A stretch of DNA of 64,000 bases from Brachionus plicatilis (GCA_010279815.1 QEOQ01000534.1:167991-231990); one strand, 5' to 3'; positions 1 to 13,034 are shown, numbered from the stretch's first letter. The notes: generated by a model from the sequence alone, not told the origin. Numbers and translations are program-made.

Positions 1-60
1 TTGTTGGAGGTTGTTGGCCGATGGCCGTTGGTAGTTGTTTGAAGTTGGTTGCTGTTTGTA

Positions 61-108
61 NNNNNNNNNNNNNNNNNNNNNNNNNNNNNNNNNNNNNNNN
101 NNNNNNNN
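61..108. other. Assembly gap (run of N)
   Basis: Forty-eight undetermined bases. The sequence on the left (1-60) is a short TTG-rich stretch that cannot be tied to what follows, so nothing should be read across the gap. Confidence 0.99.
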
Positions 109-1676
109 AATTTTTATTTTTTTTTTTTCTTATCACCTATTTTTTCAGCTTTGCAGTCCAAAATTCTGGCCGCCAGGCTGACCGGCCAAAAGGGTTAGGG
201 CAGTTGAATTAGCAAACGGAGGATATTGCCATAAATTAATTTTTTTTCAGAAGTTGAGTTTTAATTTTTTCAAAAATAAGGAACGGAATCCTTATGACCA
301 AGATAGGCTAAGAAAGCTCGTCCTTTAAGGTTTATAAAAATTAAGGTTTTAAGCCGAAATAAAAGTCGAATAAAAAAGATAAAAATAAAGAATAAAAAAA
401 AGTACACATTTATATATTAATTAATTTGTGTTATCTTTCATGTGTTATCAGTTTTTTCTGGTTGGATAAGTTAATTCTGGAATAGCAGAAACTTTGTCAA
501 ATCGTTCCATCCAGCAAAATTTTCATCTGAACAATCTGTAAAATTAAAAAAAGGTGATGTGATCAAACAAATGTCATAAACCTTTAGGAATTAAATGAAT
601 GATGAATTAAAAATCACAATTGTTGGTTCAAGAACGATCTTAGCTGTAAATTAAACTATAAATTTAAAAATTTGTCTTCAAAAAATCAAAATAAATTTTT
701 TAATTATTTATTTTTTCTGAGTTATCTTTAAATGAAAAGCTTAAGTCACAAAAATTAAAGTCAATTAATTAAGTTATAAATCAAAAATAAAAAACTCTAA
801 TTTGAGAATAAACTCTGAAACCAAAAAAAATATTGAGAATTCTCATTAAATTTTTAAATTTAACTAGACATTAAAAAGCTTTTAAAAAGCATTTATACAG
901 TTTTTTTCAATTTGAGACGCAAAATGGTATTTTTCCCACTCGTTTTTCTCTGATAGCTACTTTACAGTCGTGCGAGTAGGGACAGTATTATTTTGATTTT
1001 ACAAAAAAGTATAAATTAAATTAAAGAAAAATTATGATGAATAGAATAATTAAAATTATATAAATAATTTGGAATTAATATAACTTCGAAACATAGAGAA
1101 AGAATAAGTACTATGAATACAAATTTGGAGAAAACCAAAAAAAACCATAAATTGTATTCTCAGATATTCTAATCATAAATATTTTTGAAATTAATACTCA
1201 GATAACAAAAATGTGCAGACACAATTTTCCGCAGAAATTGTAAACGAAATTACCAGATTTAATTTAAAGATAAAATGATTTAGATAAATAGAACTTGACA
1301 GATGTGATTAAAGTGGAAATTAAATTTTTATGGTACAGTTTATGATTTGGGAAACTAAAACAGAAATGTTTAATTTTTTTTAAATTTATTTTTGATCAAA
1401 TAATATATTGGCATTCTATTTTTAAATTAAAAACTTTGTATAAATTCTGAAACCAAAAAATAAATACCAAGATTTCTGATTATTCCTAAAATTTTTCAAG
1501 AATTTCAAACATGTAGACCCATTTAATTAAAGAATCCTTTAAAATTTCTTACTAAAAAGTTTAGAAAAATAAAAGAACAGAGAAAAAAAAATTATAAAAT
1601 AATTTGGAATTTGAAATAAATAAGAATCGTTTAAGAAAGCAATATTAATTCAAGAGAAAAAGAAAGGACAACTGTT
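109..1676. other. Intergenic, no gene seen
   Basis: AT-rich sequence upstream of the first tandem gene. I see no long open frame, no convincing splice-linked exons and no inverted repeat with a target duplication. Any promoter of the downstream gene would lie here, but no diagnostic element stands out in this base composition. Confidence 0.5.
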
Positions 1677-4600
1677 ATGTATCCTAATTTTGAGAACAGC
1701 AAAAAAACAATATATCAAGTAAAAGAACTTTATTCAAATTTACTTGGACTTTTTAACCAAAAATGAAATAATTTAATTTAAAGTATGATGTGAAGACCCC
1801 TAAAGAAATACCAAAACCATATTCTAGCAAATTGCTGTTAAGTCCTCTGTTCTGTGCCATTGTGGTGAATCTAACAATTCTAATGATCGCTGTAGCCATT
1901 GGATTTTATTTTGGAATATTGGGCAGTTTTAACTCTAAGAGATTGTACGGTGACCAGTGCAAATTTGACTCTGACTGTGAAACAGGCTTGTTACTTCGGT
2001 GCCAAAATGGTTACTGCAATTGCACTTCTCTAACTTTTTTCAATCGAACTCTTCTAAAATGTGTTCCAAAACAATTAAATGGAATATCATGTTCGAGTGA
2101 AAATGATTGCTGTTGTGACCAAAAATGTTTGTCAAATATTTGTTCATGCACCACAGATAGATGGTGGGATAATACAAACTCTTATTGTCGTAAGAAACTT
2201 ATCAACATTTCAAATTTAATTTAACATTTAACATTTATTAAAATTTTATATAAAATAATATTAATAGAAAAAAAGTCATATTATGAAGAAACATGTTCAA
2301 CAAATGATCAATGTCAATTGAACACAAATTTGGTTTGTTTAAGCAACAAATGCAGCTGTTCGGATCCAAATTTGACTTTTTGGAATGGAACATATTGTGA
2401 TAATGTTCAATCTTATTTGGGAATATGTCGAATAACACCAGGTTGTAATCCATCTCAAGGACTTGTTTGCAATATTACTGAACAGTATCCATACAAGTGT
2501 ACATGTCCACCTTTTAATTACTGGGATTCAGCTGAAAGTTTGTGCAAAGCGCAGAAAACTGTTTCAGTTGCGTGCACTTCCACAGAAGAATGTACAAGTG
2601 ACACAGGATTGTATTGTAATACTAATTGTGAATGTCTTGATAACTTTTTTTGGTCAACAAATAAGTGCAGTAAGATTTTTTGCTTTTTTGTTGCTAAAAC
2701 TTAAATTGATCCTGAAAAAGATTTTTGAAAAATGTTTTTAAAAAATCAAATTTTTAAAAAATAATAATAATGACTTTTATTTTCTAAATTAATTTAAATT
2801 AATAAAAGTTAAAAGAATGACATTTGGTGAATATTGTAGTTTTGCTCTTTTGTGTGACGCAACGACCGGACTTTCTTGTATCAACTCGTACTGTACATGT
2901 CCTGGCAGTCAATTCTGGAATAGTTCTTATTGTGGTAAATTATATTTAATTTATTTTTGATGATATCTAATCATATCCAAAATAAATAAATACAAAAATT
3001 AAAAATCATTTTTTTATTAGTCTCACCAATTTTGAGTGGCTTTAATTGTGATAATTCATACTCATGCAATTCAGCATTAGGACTGAGTTGTGATAGAACA
3101 ACTTATCAATGTGTGTAGGTTTCTTTTGTTTTATTTTACGTTTGTATCTGATTTTAAAAATGAAAAGCCTTTAGAAATAAAAATTTATTTTTCAATAAGG
3201 TGTGCTTCAACTCATTACTGGTCACAAGGATCATGCAGTAAACTTGTTTTAATTTTTCAGCAGTAATAGTAAAAATTCTTTATTTTTCTTAAATAGGATT
3301 GAAAGAAATCAATGGAACTTGGTGCACTCATTCGCTTCAATGTCAAACCCAAAACGGGCTGAGCTGTGTTTCCAATCGATGCTTGTATGTTTATTTAAAC
3401 ATCTTTTCAAATTTGTTCAAATCTTAGAAAAAATAAATTGACCTCTGAAAAGTTAAAATTTGAAAGCTCAAAAGTTCTTAAATCTTCAATTTAATCAAAT
3501 TTTGTATTAATTTGTAGTTTATATTCAATTTAAAAATTTAAGTATGATACATATTGATTCTGTTCATCATTAGGATATATTGAGAAGATGGGGCAGTACT
3601 TATCCATCTCAATATATGGATCAAATGATCAGAATTAATTCTAATTTATTTTCTATTTTAGTTGTGCAGAATACCATTATTGGTCTGGAACAGAATGTCG
3701 TATATTAAAATTTTCAATTAAAATAAAATCTAAAATTCTAATATTTTTCTTTTTGAGTATTAAAACAAACTGTGAACACATGGTGTACTCAAACTTACCA
3801 ATGCCAAGATTACAATGGACTAGTTTGTCTAAATACTGGCGGAAGGAGCGCATGCGAATGTCAATATCCAAGATATTGGAATGGAAATCAATGTGGTAAT
3901 TTAACAATCAAAAATCAAAAATTATTTTATTTTAAATAAATCAATTAAAGTTGATAAATTGAGTTATGAACTCAGTTGTTCTTTAGATTCTGAATGCAAC
4001 CAAAATTTTGGATTAGCTTGTTACGGTAAATGCCGGTATTGTGTTTTTTTTTATTCTTTTTTTTGTTGTCTTAGACATTAATTTTAAATTAATATTAAAT
4101 TTTGTTCAAGATGTGATGCTTCTAGATATTGGACTGGAACAACTTGTGGTTTGTTATTTTATTTTTTTCATTTTATTATTTTGATTAAATGATAAATTTT
4201 TATTTAGCTCTGAAAAAAAACTTTGGATCTGGATGCAGTCAAAATTATGAGTGCAAAGACAATTTGGCTTTGTTATGTTTGTCAGGAGTTTGTAATTGCA
4301 TGCCTCTAATGTATTGGTCTAATTCAAAGTGTGGTACTGCTTTTATTCAATGTTCTATCATTAGAAAATTTTATTCTATATCTTTTTAAAAAAAAGAATT
4401 CAAAAGATCTGAAAGTGAATCTTGCAGTGGATCAAATCCAGCTTGTCAAAATTACGCTGGACTTACATGCACGACTGGAACTTGCAGGTACTAATTTTCA
4501 TCTAAAATATTCAGAGTAATAAATAAAAATATTTTTCAATTAATTAGATGTTCTTCGACTCAATACTGGGTTGCAAATAAATGCCGTAATTATTTTTGAA

Positions 4601-7600
4601 AATTTTTGAATTTGAAATTCATAATCATTAAATGATTTTTTAATTTATTACAGTTATAGCTTGTTAATCAATTTCTTATTCCAGTTTATAAATTAAGTAA
4701 ACGTTTTTTTTTTCAAAATATGTTTTCTTTTCTTGGGGAAAAATCAGTTGGCCATTACAATAGTTTTAGAAATAAATTAGTTTATTGCTAAAAATGCTAA
4801 CTAATAAATGATTATAAATTGATTATTCAATGTAAAAAAATACTAACTTTTATTAAAAAATAATAAATTTATTGTAAAATAATTCGATAAAAAATTATAA
4901 AATTTATTAAATAATTTCTAGAAAAATTTGGAATAAAAATTTTTTCGCTAATTTATTCACTTTAGTTTTTTAAATTTTTGCAGCATCAACTTTGTTTTTT
5001 AAAAATGTGGTTTTAATGTTCTGTATATTATGTTCTCGTAAATTGGTTGAACTAAATTAAGATTACTTTTTTTTAATATAAAACTTAAATTATCTTTTTT
5101 ATTTCGTAAACTATTATTATTTCCTGGTCAATTTCTAAATTTTGTATAAATTTTTTAACAGCACATAAAATTAGAAGCTTTTTTACTCGTCTATCTTGAA
5201 TTATTTGTAATTTATTAAAAATAAATTCTTTTTAGCTAATCCATGAATCAATCTGGTTTTTTTCTTACTCTTAGCAATCTTAATTGAGAATGGATGCTCT
5301 TTTAAACCCAATTGTGTTGGATTTTCTTTTAGAAATTTTTCTCTTCAATTGAAGTTTTAAGCCTAAATTCTCAACCCAATTCAAATAAAATATCTGACAT
5401 AGGCAAATTTTTGAACTTGTCATTAAAACAAAATCAAATGACACCCAAAAAAATTCTTTTTAATAATAAATTAATTATTACGAAAGAAATATAATAACTA
5501 TTAATATAATAATATATAATACAGTATGTTGCAAAAGTTTAGAATTTTTTTATGTGCGTTAAAACAAAATGAGTGTTTTAACGCACATAATAATCCGGTG
5601 TAGAAAAAGTAACTGAAAAATGTTTATTTTTAAATATAAAATGACTCGTTACACGCATATAAAGCTTTTCTTCGTATATCTTTAAAAGTGACTTAATAAT
5701 TTAAAATATTTTAACTATTTTAAGTATTTTAAAAAATTAAATTTATTTCCTTACTTTCGGCAAATCGAAGATGGATTCAAAAAAAATACAATTTTTTATC
5801 AATTTTGATAGATTTCAGCAAATTTTTTCTTTTTTCTGAATTTTTATCGTTAAATTAACTTTTAGAACGAATAATATAATTATAATTTTAAAGCTTATTT
5901 GAAAAAAATAAGGTCCCTTTTCCAATTGCTTGACTGAATACTTTAAATAGTTTAAATACTGATTGATAGAAAGTAATTATTTAAATCACACTTTTCATTC
6001 AAAAACTAAGTGTGATTTTCTTCTTTAGAATTTAAAATTTAAAAGGGATTCCAAATTTTTAGTCAACTTATTTACAGAATAAGATGTCTCATAAATAACA
6101 CAGATTCCGAAAAAGCTCATAGAGATATACAAGAAAATAACCAATATCTTTAAAGAATCAAAACAAATTTTCCTCATGAAATCTTTAAGGAATCATTAAA
6201 TTTGAGTTGACCAGGTAACAAAAACTTCATTTTTTTGGCCGCATTTTAGAACGATAATACTAAAAATTACGTATTTTAATATTAACTTACGTTTTTCGTA
6301 ATCTTCATATCCTTACCGACTAATATTCACATAAGATTACGTAAGCTTACAAAAATAATGTAAAATAACGTAATTTAATCAATTATGGGCCTTTCATATA
6401 AGCATTGTATATAATTCTGCCAGTAAAGCCAAAATATTTTTAGAATTTTTTTGATATTTTTTTCAAAATGTATTTTACAGAAATTTTCATCTAATGTTTT
6501 AAAAAAGAAAATTATGTTGGAATAAATCAATACTGTGATGGAACAACTTATCGATGTAAATCTGGTTTAACTTGTCAAGGATCAGCTGCTGGAAATTATA
6601 TCTGCCAGTAAAATTTTATCTTTTTAATTTTCTTTATGATTATCGATTAATCTAGATGTGGTGCAGGCACATACTGGACTGGAACATCATGTGGTATTTT
6701 TTAAATTAAGTTTTTTTCAAAAAGATTTTTTAAATAATATTTAAAAAAAAAAGCATCTGTAAGAACGTATGGGCAGACATGTGATGGCTGGAGAGTTCCA
6801 TGTGATCATTCCAGAAAATTAAAATGCCTCTCAAGTGGTGAAGGTTCATCTTGCTACTCGGGCTATACTGGAACTAGATGCAATTGTATTGATACAGATT
6901 ATTGGAGTGGATCAACTTGTGTTTCAAAATTATTGGATCACGTGATTAATAATGTTGATTGTCGTTGTCGTAAAGATTTAGGTTTATCAAGTTTAAGCTA
7001 TGAAAATACTTATACATGCTACAACAATTACTTACCTGATAGAACCTGTGCTTGTCAAAATACTCAGTATTGGGGAGGTGAAAAATGTGTTGATAAAAAA
7101 ACCCAAAATGTTTATTGCACTACAAATTGCCAATGTAAAGAAAATTTGGGACTAAAATGCTGGGCATACACAAATGGATATTCGTGTTATGGTAATTTTG
7201 GAAGTGGCAAAAGATGTCTCTGTGAAACTGTTACTCAGAGGTGGACTGGATCAACATGTGGTAATTTCTTTGTTATTTTTTGATATTTATAATATTTATT
7301 AATTCATTAAGTGGCAAAATACTTTAATTTTGTTTCTTGTTCATCTAGTTGCCAATGTAGAGAAGATTTAGGACTTGCTTGTCGTTCATATGCGGATTTT
7401 CACGGCTGCAATTCATACTTTGCCGATACTCGGTGCACTTGTGCAAATTTAGCATTCTGGACTGGATCGACATGTGGTAAAAATAATTTTTACAAATTTA
7501 AAAAATTAAAATATAGAATTTTTTAAATTTACTAGTTGCAAGATATAGTCACTATGCTACTTGTGCAAGCAACTGTCAATGCCGAATGGATTTAGGACTC

Positions 7601-7852
7601 AGATGTCAAACTCAAAACAACAATTGTTACTCTTATACAGGAAGTCGATGTGTTTGCCAATGGTTTCAATATTGGAATGGAGCTTCTTGCAGTAATTTTA
7701 AATTTAAAATTTTTTTTCTTAAATGTTTTTATTGATTTTCAAAAGTAAACAAAGGAATATCGGGCAGCCTCTGCTCAAGTAATTGTCAATGTAGAACAGA
7801 TTTGGGCTTTGTCTGCTATACTTCGTATGCAACACCAAGATGCTATAATTAA
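1677..7852 (+). CDS. Copy A: single-pass membrane protein with about 18 EB-like Cys-rich modules
   Basis: Predicted 940-residue protein, 20 exons: 1677-1718, 1784-2189, 2268-2669, 2809-2934, 3021-3114, 3200-3237, 3297-3384, 3662-3699, 3758-3895, 3951-4035, 4111-4148, 4208-4333, 4397-4487, 4548-4585, 6508-6607, 6656-6693, 6754-7260, 7312-7476, 7536-7691, 7746-7852. All introns are GT-AG, phases agree throughout and the total divides by three. Exon 1 starts MYPNFENSKKTIYQ; a hydrophobic segment near residues 36-60 (SPLFCAIVVNLTILMIAVAI) has no cleavage-type context, so a type II signal anchor with an outside C-terminus is inferred. The rest repeats a module C-x5-C-x5-L-x-C-x4-C-x-C-x4-[YF]W-x4-C, closest by eye to EB modules. 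Modules are bounded by phase 1 introns and several are split by a phase 2 intron before the second Cys pair. Extracellular binding or adhesion is plausible; the true function is unknown. An alternative short form may end at 4667. Confidence 0.85.
4654..4667 (+). other. Possible alternative terminal exon of copy A
   Basis: After the exon ending 4585, a pyrimidine-rich acceptor ending in cag at 4653 would join in phase 1 to give Leu-Ile-Ala-Cys-stop. The same sequence lies in copy B (21047-21060) but not in copy C, which can only splice on to its exon 15. If used, it yields a short protein with 12 modules. No transcript evidence is available; the acceptor may simply be unused. Confidence 0.4.
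5550..5590. repeat. Perfect 16-bp hairpin
   Basis: Arms TTATGTGCGTTAAAAC (5550-5565) and its exact reverse complement (5575-5590) enclose a 9-base loop. It is probably the core of a tiny MITE; no target duplication was identified. Confidence 0.8.
6230..6400. repeat. ACGTAA-rich dispersed repeat
   Basis: Recurrent TTACGTAA, TACGTA and GTAATTTA words with both orientations present, giving weak internal symmetry. Related sequence occurs in intron 5 of copies B and C (about 18150-18740 and 36680-37430), at 44500-44670 and within 52833-53663. It is likely one degenerate inverted-repeat family. Confidence 0.5.
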
Positions 7853-8314
7853 TTTCTTAAATTAAAACAAATTTTTTAATTATTTTAGATTACTTAAAAA
7901 ACTTTACCTAATCTAAATATTTAATTTCTCAAATTAAAATATGATATAATATTTTATTTTTAAATCGTATTAGTCAAGAATAAAAACAGTCGCTAAAAAT
8001 TTCTTCCTTCTATTGAATAAAACAGATGATAAACTATGCGATTATTTATAAATGATTCAAAACCATTCAAGTGTAAAAAGAATGAAAAATAATGAGAAAA
8101 AATTATTTTCATCAGCTCAATAATTTTTTTATGATTATCATTATCATTGTGTAATTGATACCATACAATTTCTTCTTTTTTTCCTTAACTCTTCTTTAAA
8201 TTAATCTCCCACTATTAATTCTATCTATATTATCTTATCTAATGTCACATGGGCTGCAGCAAAATCAACTGAGATGGCTTTATTTGTTGATGACCTTTCC
8301 ATTTCTTTTTAAAG

Positions 8315-8457
8315 TTGATAAGTACTGGTATTCATATAATTGTGGAAATACATGCCAATGCAGAGAAGATAAAGGCTCAAGTTGCCAATCTTATAGTGAT
8401 TACAATCGATATTCTTGTACAAGTTCATACACAGGGACCAGATGCTATTGCAAATCA
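8315..8457 (+). pseudogene. Stranded module exon, cut by a transposon
   Basis: After a good acceptor (ag at 8313-8314) comes a frame reading DKYWYSYNCGNTCQCREDK and onward, closely matching the 180-base exons 18-20 of copy C. It lies beyond the stop of copy A. Homology ends after Cys-Lys-Ser, where a CAGTCAAAC transposon terminus begins; the YW-x-C end and the donor are missing. It is a relic of an exon once present in this unit, so copy A or its ancestor probably had the extra modules that copy C still carries. Confidence 0.8.
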
Positions 8458-8853
8458 CCCAGTCAAACATTTTATAGAGATTTTTTGTAGTATCTTTAAA
8501 GATTCTTTATAAAATCTCTAAAATTTGGCCTATTTTGAAGAAAAAATGGATATATTTTAGAGATTAAAAAAAATCATTAATTAAACAAAAAAAATCTTTG
8601 TTTTTTCTCTATATCCTCTTTAAAATTTTTAATCTGTTCTACCAGTCAAAACTTTTAAAGAGATATTTTGTAAATTCTTTCAAGATTCTTTAAAAAATCT
8701 CATCTATTGACAATAAAAAAAAAATCCTTTAAAAAACTTTTTATCCTTTAAAAACTTAAAAACTATAAAGTCTCTTAAAAAAAAGAATGTACTATTTGTA
8801 CTTTTTGACAAAAAAACCCAAATACTATAAAGTCTCCTTGATCTTTTTTACTT

Positions 8854-9069
8854 TTAGTCAATGTTAGTTTCTACCCAGAAAGGATGTACTTTTTGTACTT
8901 TTTATTTTAAGTCAAAGTTAGTTTCTACCCATAAAGGACGTACTTTTTGTACTTTTTATTTTAAGTCAAAGTTAGTTTCTACCCATAAAGGACGTACTTT
9001 TTGTACTTTTTATTTTAAGTCAAAGTTAGTTTCTAGCCATAAAAGATGTACTTTCTGTACTTTAAAGAA
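8854..9069 (+). repeat. 54-bp tandem repeat, four units
   Basis: Four head-to-tail units of about 54 bases, beginning AGTCAAWGTTAGTTTCTACC, with degenerate partial units just before and after. Because 54 divides by three the array stays open in one frame and reads an 18-residue repeat (LVSTHKGRTFCTFYFKSK). That frame has no start context or flanking exon, so I treat it as non-coding satellite inside the transposon nest. Confidence 0.9.
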
Positions 9070-9837
9070 TTTATCATAAGCCTTGGTTTAGAAAGGACGT
9101 ACTTTTTATCCTTTTTGATTTTTTCCAGTCCAAAAGAATGTCCTTCTGTGCTCAAAAATTATAAATTGAAATATTTTGACCGTTCACTCAACTTTTGCTT
9201 AGTTACAGGAAAATAACCCTTTAATTAACCATATTTTGACTGAGCGATTGACGTCGTAAGACGTCAAGAGCTTTGTCAAATTATTTGTCGTTTTAACAAA
9301 ATAAAAGTAAAAGGAGCTTTAGGGAATTCGGGTTTTTTGAATTAAGGGAAAGATACAATAGAATAAAAATTACGTCTTTTCTATCCAAAGAACTTAATAA
9401 AAATTTTTAATTAAAATTTAAAAAAGGATTTCTATTCTAAACCAAGGCGAAATATGACAACTTTGACTTTGTCTTAAAATAAAAAGTACAAAAAGTTTTA
9501 AAAAAGAATGTTACTACATCTATTGTCAATAGCTCAAAAATATATATAAATTGAATTATTTTGAAGAAAAAATGGAGATATTTTAGAGGAAAAAAAAATC
9601 ATTAATTTGAATAAAAAAATCTTTATTTTTTCTCTATATTCTCTTGAAAACTTTTAATCTGTTCTACCAGTCAAAAAGTTTTAGAGATTTTTTGTAGTTT
9701 CTTTACAGATTCTTTATTATTTATTTTTTATTATTTTATTTGTTTATTTTATGTGCCATAAATGAAAAAAATTCATATATCTCCTATTTTAAGAAATAAA
9801 AAATAAAAACGCCCTAAGATACCAATTCTTATTTCTT

Positions 9838-10680
9838 AAGAGACTTTTAGATTTGAGCAAAAAAAAATACTAAATTATACTAAATTATACTAAATTGATT
9901 CAAAAGCCCAGTCAACTTTATTTTAAAGGATCTTTAAAGAAATTTTAGAGAAATTTGTAGAGTTTTTTTAGAGGTTATCATACATTTTTCTCTAGAATAT
10001 CTTTAAAAATTTCTTTAAAATTTCTCTAAAGCTAAAGAGACTTTTAGATTTGAGCAAAAAAAAATACTAAATTATACTAAATTATACTAAATTGATTCTA
10101 CATGGATATTCCCCCTTTAAATTTTCCCCCTCCAAACTTTCCCCTTTTAAAATTTCCCCATAAAAGATTTTCCCCGTTAACGATTTTCCCCCTTATTAAT
10201 TTTCACTCTTAATTGATTTCCACTATAAAAAAATTCTCCTTTTCGTAAAAATCTTAAAAACTCGTAAAAATTTAAGTAAATTCGATAATTTCATTTTTTT
10301 AAATTTATATTTATTTTAAAATTCAAATTTGAAATTTGAAATTTTTTGTTTACAAATTTAACTCTTAACATTTTAAAAATTTAAGAATATAATCAAATAA
10401 TATATTTTTTTGTCTGTTTTTTAAAAAATCAAATTAATTATTGTGACCAGTAAAAGTTTTTCTAAAAAAGATTTAAAAAAATAATATTGTTCATTGTAAT
10501 ATTGAATTAAATTTGTAAAAAGGGGAATTTCAGTAAAGGGGAAAATAAAAAAAGCCCAGTCAACTTTATTTTAAAGGATCTTTAAAGAAATTTTAGAGAA
10601 ATTTGTAGAGTTTTTTTAGAGGTTATCATACATTTTTCTCTAGAATATCTTTAAAAATTTCTTTAAAATTTCTCTAAAAT
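9838..10680 (+). repeat. Overlapping direct duplications
   Basis: A block with three TACTAAATTA units occurs at about 9840-9903 and again at 10036-10097. A second block starting CAGTCAACTTTATTTTAAAG occurs at about 9906-10030 and 10558-10678, nearly unchanged. The order suggests duplication or element-into-element insertion within the nest. Confidence 0.8.
10108..10200. repeat. C-run array (TTTTCCCC-like)
   Basis: Seven CCCC or CCCCC runs spaced by about 10-14 AT-rich bases, very unlike the surrounding composition. G-run counterparts in the opposite sense lie at 12017-12111 (GGGGAAAA-like) and 10521-10540, so these are probably matching ends of one element. The minus strand could form G-quadruplex-like structures, but the loops are long. 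Confidence 0.7.
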
Positions 10681-11120
10681 ATCTTTTAAGTTTCTTTTAT
10701 TCATCTTTAAAAAGTCTTCAAATTTTTTTCAATTAATATTTTTTTCAATTTTTCAATTTTTTTAATCAGTAAGCGGTATACATTTAATAAACATGATTTT
10801 TTTGCCTCAAAAAATTTTCAACGATCAAGAAAGTAAAGATCAAAATAATGATCACTAAAGCTTAGGTCTCTTTGATTGAGTTGGAATATAAAGCTAAATA
10901 TCCAGTAAAAAATAATATTATTCTATTGTTTATAATATAAAGAAAATGTATAATAGGCAATTCAAATAAAGTAATAAACTCTTTTGATTATCACTTGCCA
11001 AATCCTTAAAAATTAAAGACAGATGATATATGTGCTATGGTTTTTGTATGACCATATAGTAATTAGCAATAATTTTGTTGTGGTTCGGACTATATTTAGA
11101 GTTATGATGTCTAAACGTTG

Positions 11121-13034
11121 CATTAATATTTTTTTCATTTAAAAATCTAAAAATCAAGAAATAAACAAAAAGTTAAACATTTACAAGAAAGCATAAAAAA
11201 AAAAGTTGTATAAAATTCACAAGTCTAAAGTCAACTTAAAGACTGGCTTGGACATTAATTTCAGTGAGTATGCTAAAAATAGGGCGCCAAAATAATTAAC
11301 AAGAACGACCATTCATCAGTCATGATTGAGGTCTCATAAATTTTTTGGCGTTTCAGGGAGTTATTTTGGCGGTAAAGTTTAAGACAAAACTAAAATTAAA
11401 GTCCAGGTCCACAATTTAAAAAATTATTATAAGTTAGGAGTTTAACTTGACTTAAAACTAATGACTTTTTAACAATTATCATTCAATTAAACATTTTATC
11501 AATTAAGTAAAAATTAAAAAGCTTTAAAAATCAAAATTTTGATTTAATTAGGAATGGTTCTTGAGAAAAATCTAAAAATCACATGTTTTTTGATACATCG
11601 CTAATAGCTTTATCTTTCCGACCTTTCACATTTTTAACTCGAATATTATTCTTCGTTTAATAACTTTTTTCTCACGACTTTATTCTGATGCTTGATTTTG
11701 ATTTTTTTATTCAAATTAATGATTTTTTTTTATCTAAAATATCTCCATTTTTTCTTCAAGATAATTCAATTTATAAAGATTTTTTAAAGAATCTTGAAAG
11801 AATTTACAAAATATCTCTTTAAACGTTTTGACTGGTATAACAGATTAAAAATTTTAAAGAGAATATAGAGAAAAAACAAAGATTTTTTTTGTTTAATTAA
11901 TGATTTTTTTTATCTTTAAAATATCTCTATTTTTTCTTTAAAATAGGCCAAATTTTAGAGATTTTATAAAGAATCTTTAAAGATACTGCAAAAAATCTCT
12001 ATAAAATGTTTGACTGCGAGGGGAAAAATTTACGGGGAAAAAAAAAGGAGAGAAAAAAAAAGGTGAAAACTTTACAGGGGAATTTTTACGGGGGAAAAAT
12101 TTAGAGCGGGAATATTTATAAAATACCCTTAACTACAAAGTCTCATCAATCAAGCATGTGAAAAAAATCGTGAGAAAAAAGTTTTTAAACGAAGAATAAA
12201 ATTCGAGTTAAAAATTTGAAAGGTGGGAAAGATAAAACTATTAGCAGTGTTTCAAAAAACATGTGATTTTTAGATTTTTCTCAAGAACCATTCCTAATTA
12301 AATCAAAAAGCTTTTTAATTTTTACTTAATTGATAAAATGTTTAATTGAATGATGCTGTACGCTAATTTGCTTACGGGATTGATAGCGGTTACTTTTTTT
12401 TATTGATAGGTGCCACAGTTCACTTAATTATCCCATCTTTACTTTTCAAGATACAGTTAAATTATTAACAAGCAAGCTCTCCCATCTAGAAGACAATAAT
12501 TTAATCATTATACGTACTCTTAAAGGGTCATAAGTTCAAAATAAAGAAATATAATCTGCTATTACATTTTAGCGATTCAAATTTATATCATTTAATTTAG
12601 CGTATTTTTTTATTTACTTCAAAAATTTAATTAATGTAATAAGGAAATTTTCTTCTTTTTTATACAATTGTTAAAAAGTCATTAGTTTTAAGTCAAGTTA
12701 AACTCCTAACTTATAATATTTTTTTAAATTGTGGACCTGGACTTTAATTTTAGTTTTGTCTTAAACTTTACCGACAAAATAACTCCCTGAGACGGCAAAA
12801 AATTCATGAGACCGCGATCATGACTAGTGAATGTCATGTAGTGATCGTTCTTGTTAGTTATTTTGGCGCCCTATTTTAAGTCATAGTCACTGAAATTAAT
12901 GTCCAAGTCAGTCTTTGAGTTGACTTAAGACTTGTGAATTTTAAGCAATTCTTCTTTTTAATGTTTTCTTGAAAATGTTTAACTTTTTGTTCATTTCCTA
13001 ATTTTTAGATTTTTAAATGAAAAAAATATCAATG
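11121..13034. mobile_element. Large foldback element
   Basis: The arms 11121-11700 and about 12135-13034 are inverted copies, recognisable by shared landmarks such as GGGCGCCAAAATAA on the left and TTATTTTGGCGCCC on the right. The right arm carries a foreign insert of about 310 bases (roughly 12353-12660) absent from the left arm. The centre (11705-12130) holds ends of the CAGTCAAA nest. No transposase is seen. Confidence 0.75.

Larger units (their letters stand above)
4668..6507. other. Large intron 14 of copy A, repeat-bearing
   Basis: This 1.8-kb stretch is intronic in the long form of copy A and would be the 3' flank of the short form. Positions 4683-4802 are shared with copy B (22691-22809). 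It holds a perfect hairpin (5550-5590) and an ACGTAA-rich repeat (about 6230-6400). No coding frame is seen. Confidence 0.6.
8460..12016. mobile_element. Nest of CAGTCAAA-ended inverted-repeat elements
   Basis: The left end CAGTCAAACATTTTATAGAG at 8460 has a long near-perfect reverse complement ending at 12016. Further copies of the same terminus lie at about 8645, 9667, 9906 and 10558 (+) and about 11846 (-), so several related elements are nested or joined. The interior has no transposase frame, only repeats. Target duplications could not be resolved because of the nesting. The left end interrupts the exon relic at 8315-8457. Confidence 0.75.

Noticed and set aside
1785..1790. ATG codons at the start of exon 2 of copy A as translation start
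   Set aside because: Neither ATG is in the frame of the protein; the reading enters through an acceptor at 1783 from the small exon at 1677-1718, a structure repeated in copies B and C.
8861..9079. Open frame with an 18-residue repeat
   Set aside because: It is produced by the 54-bp tandem repeat; no gene context.
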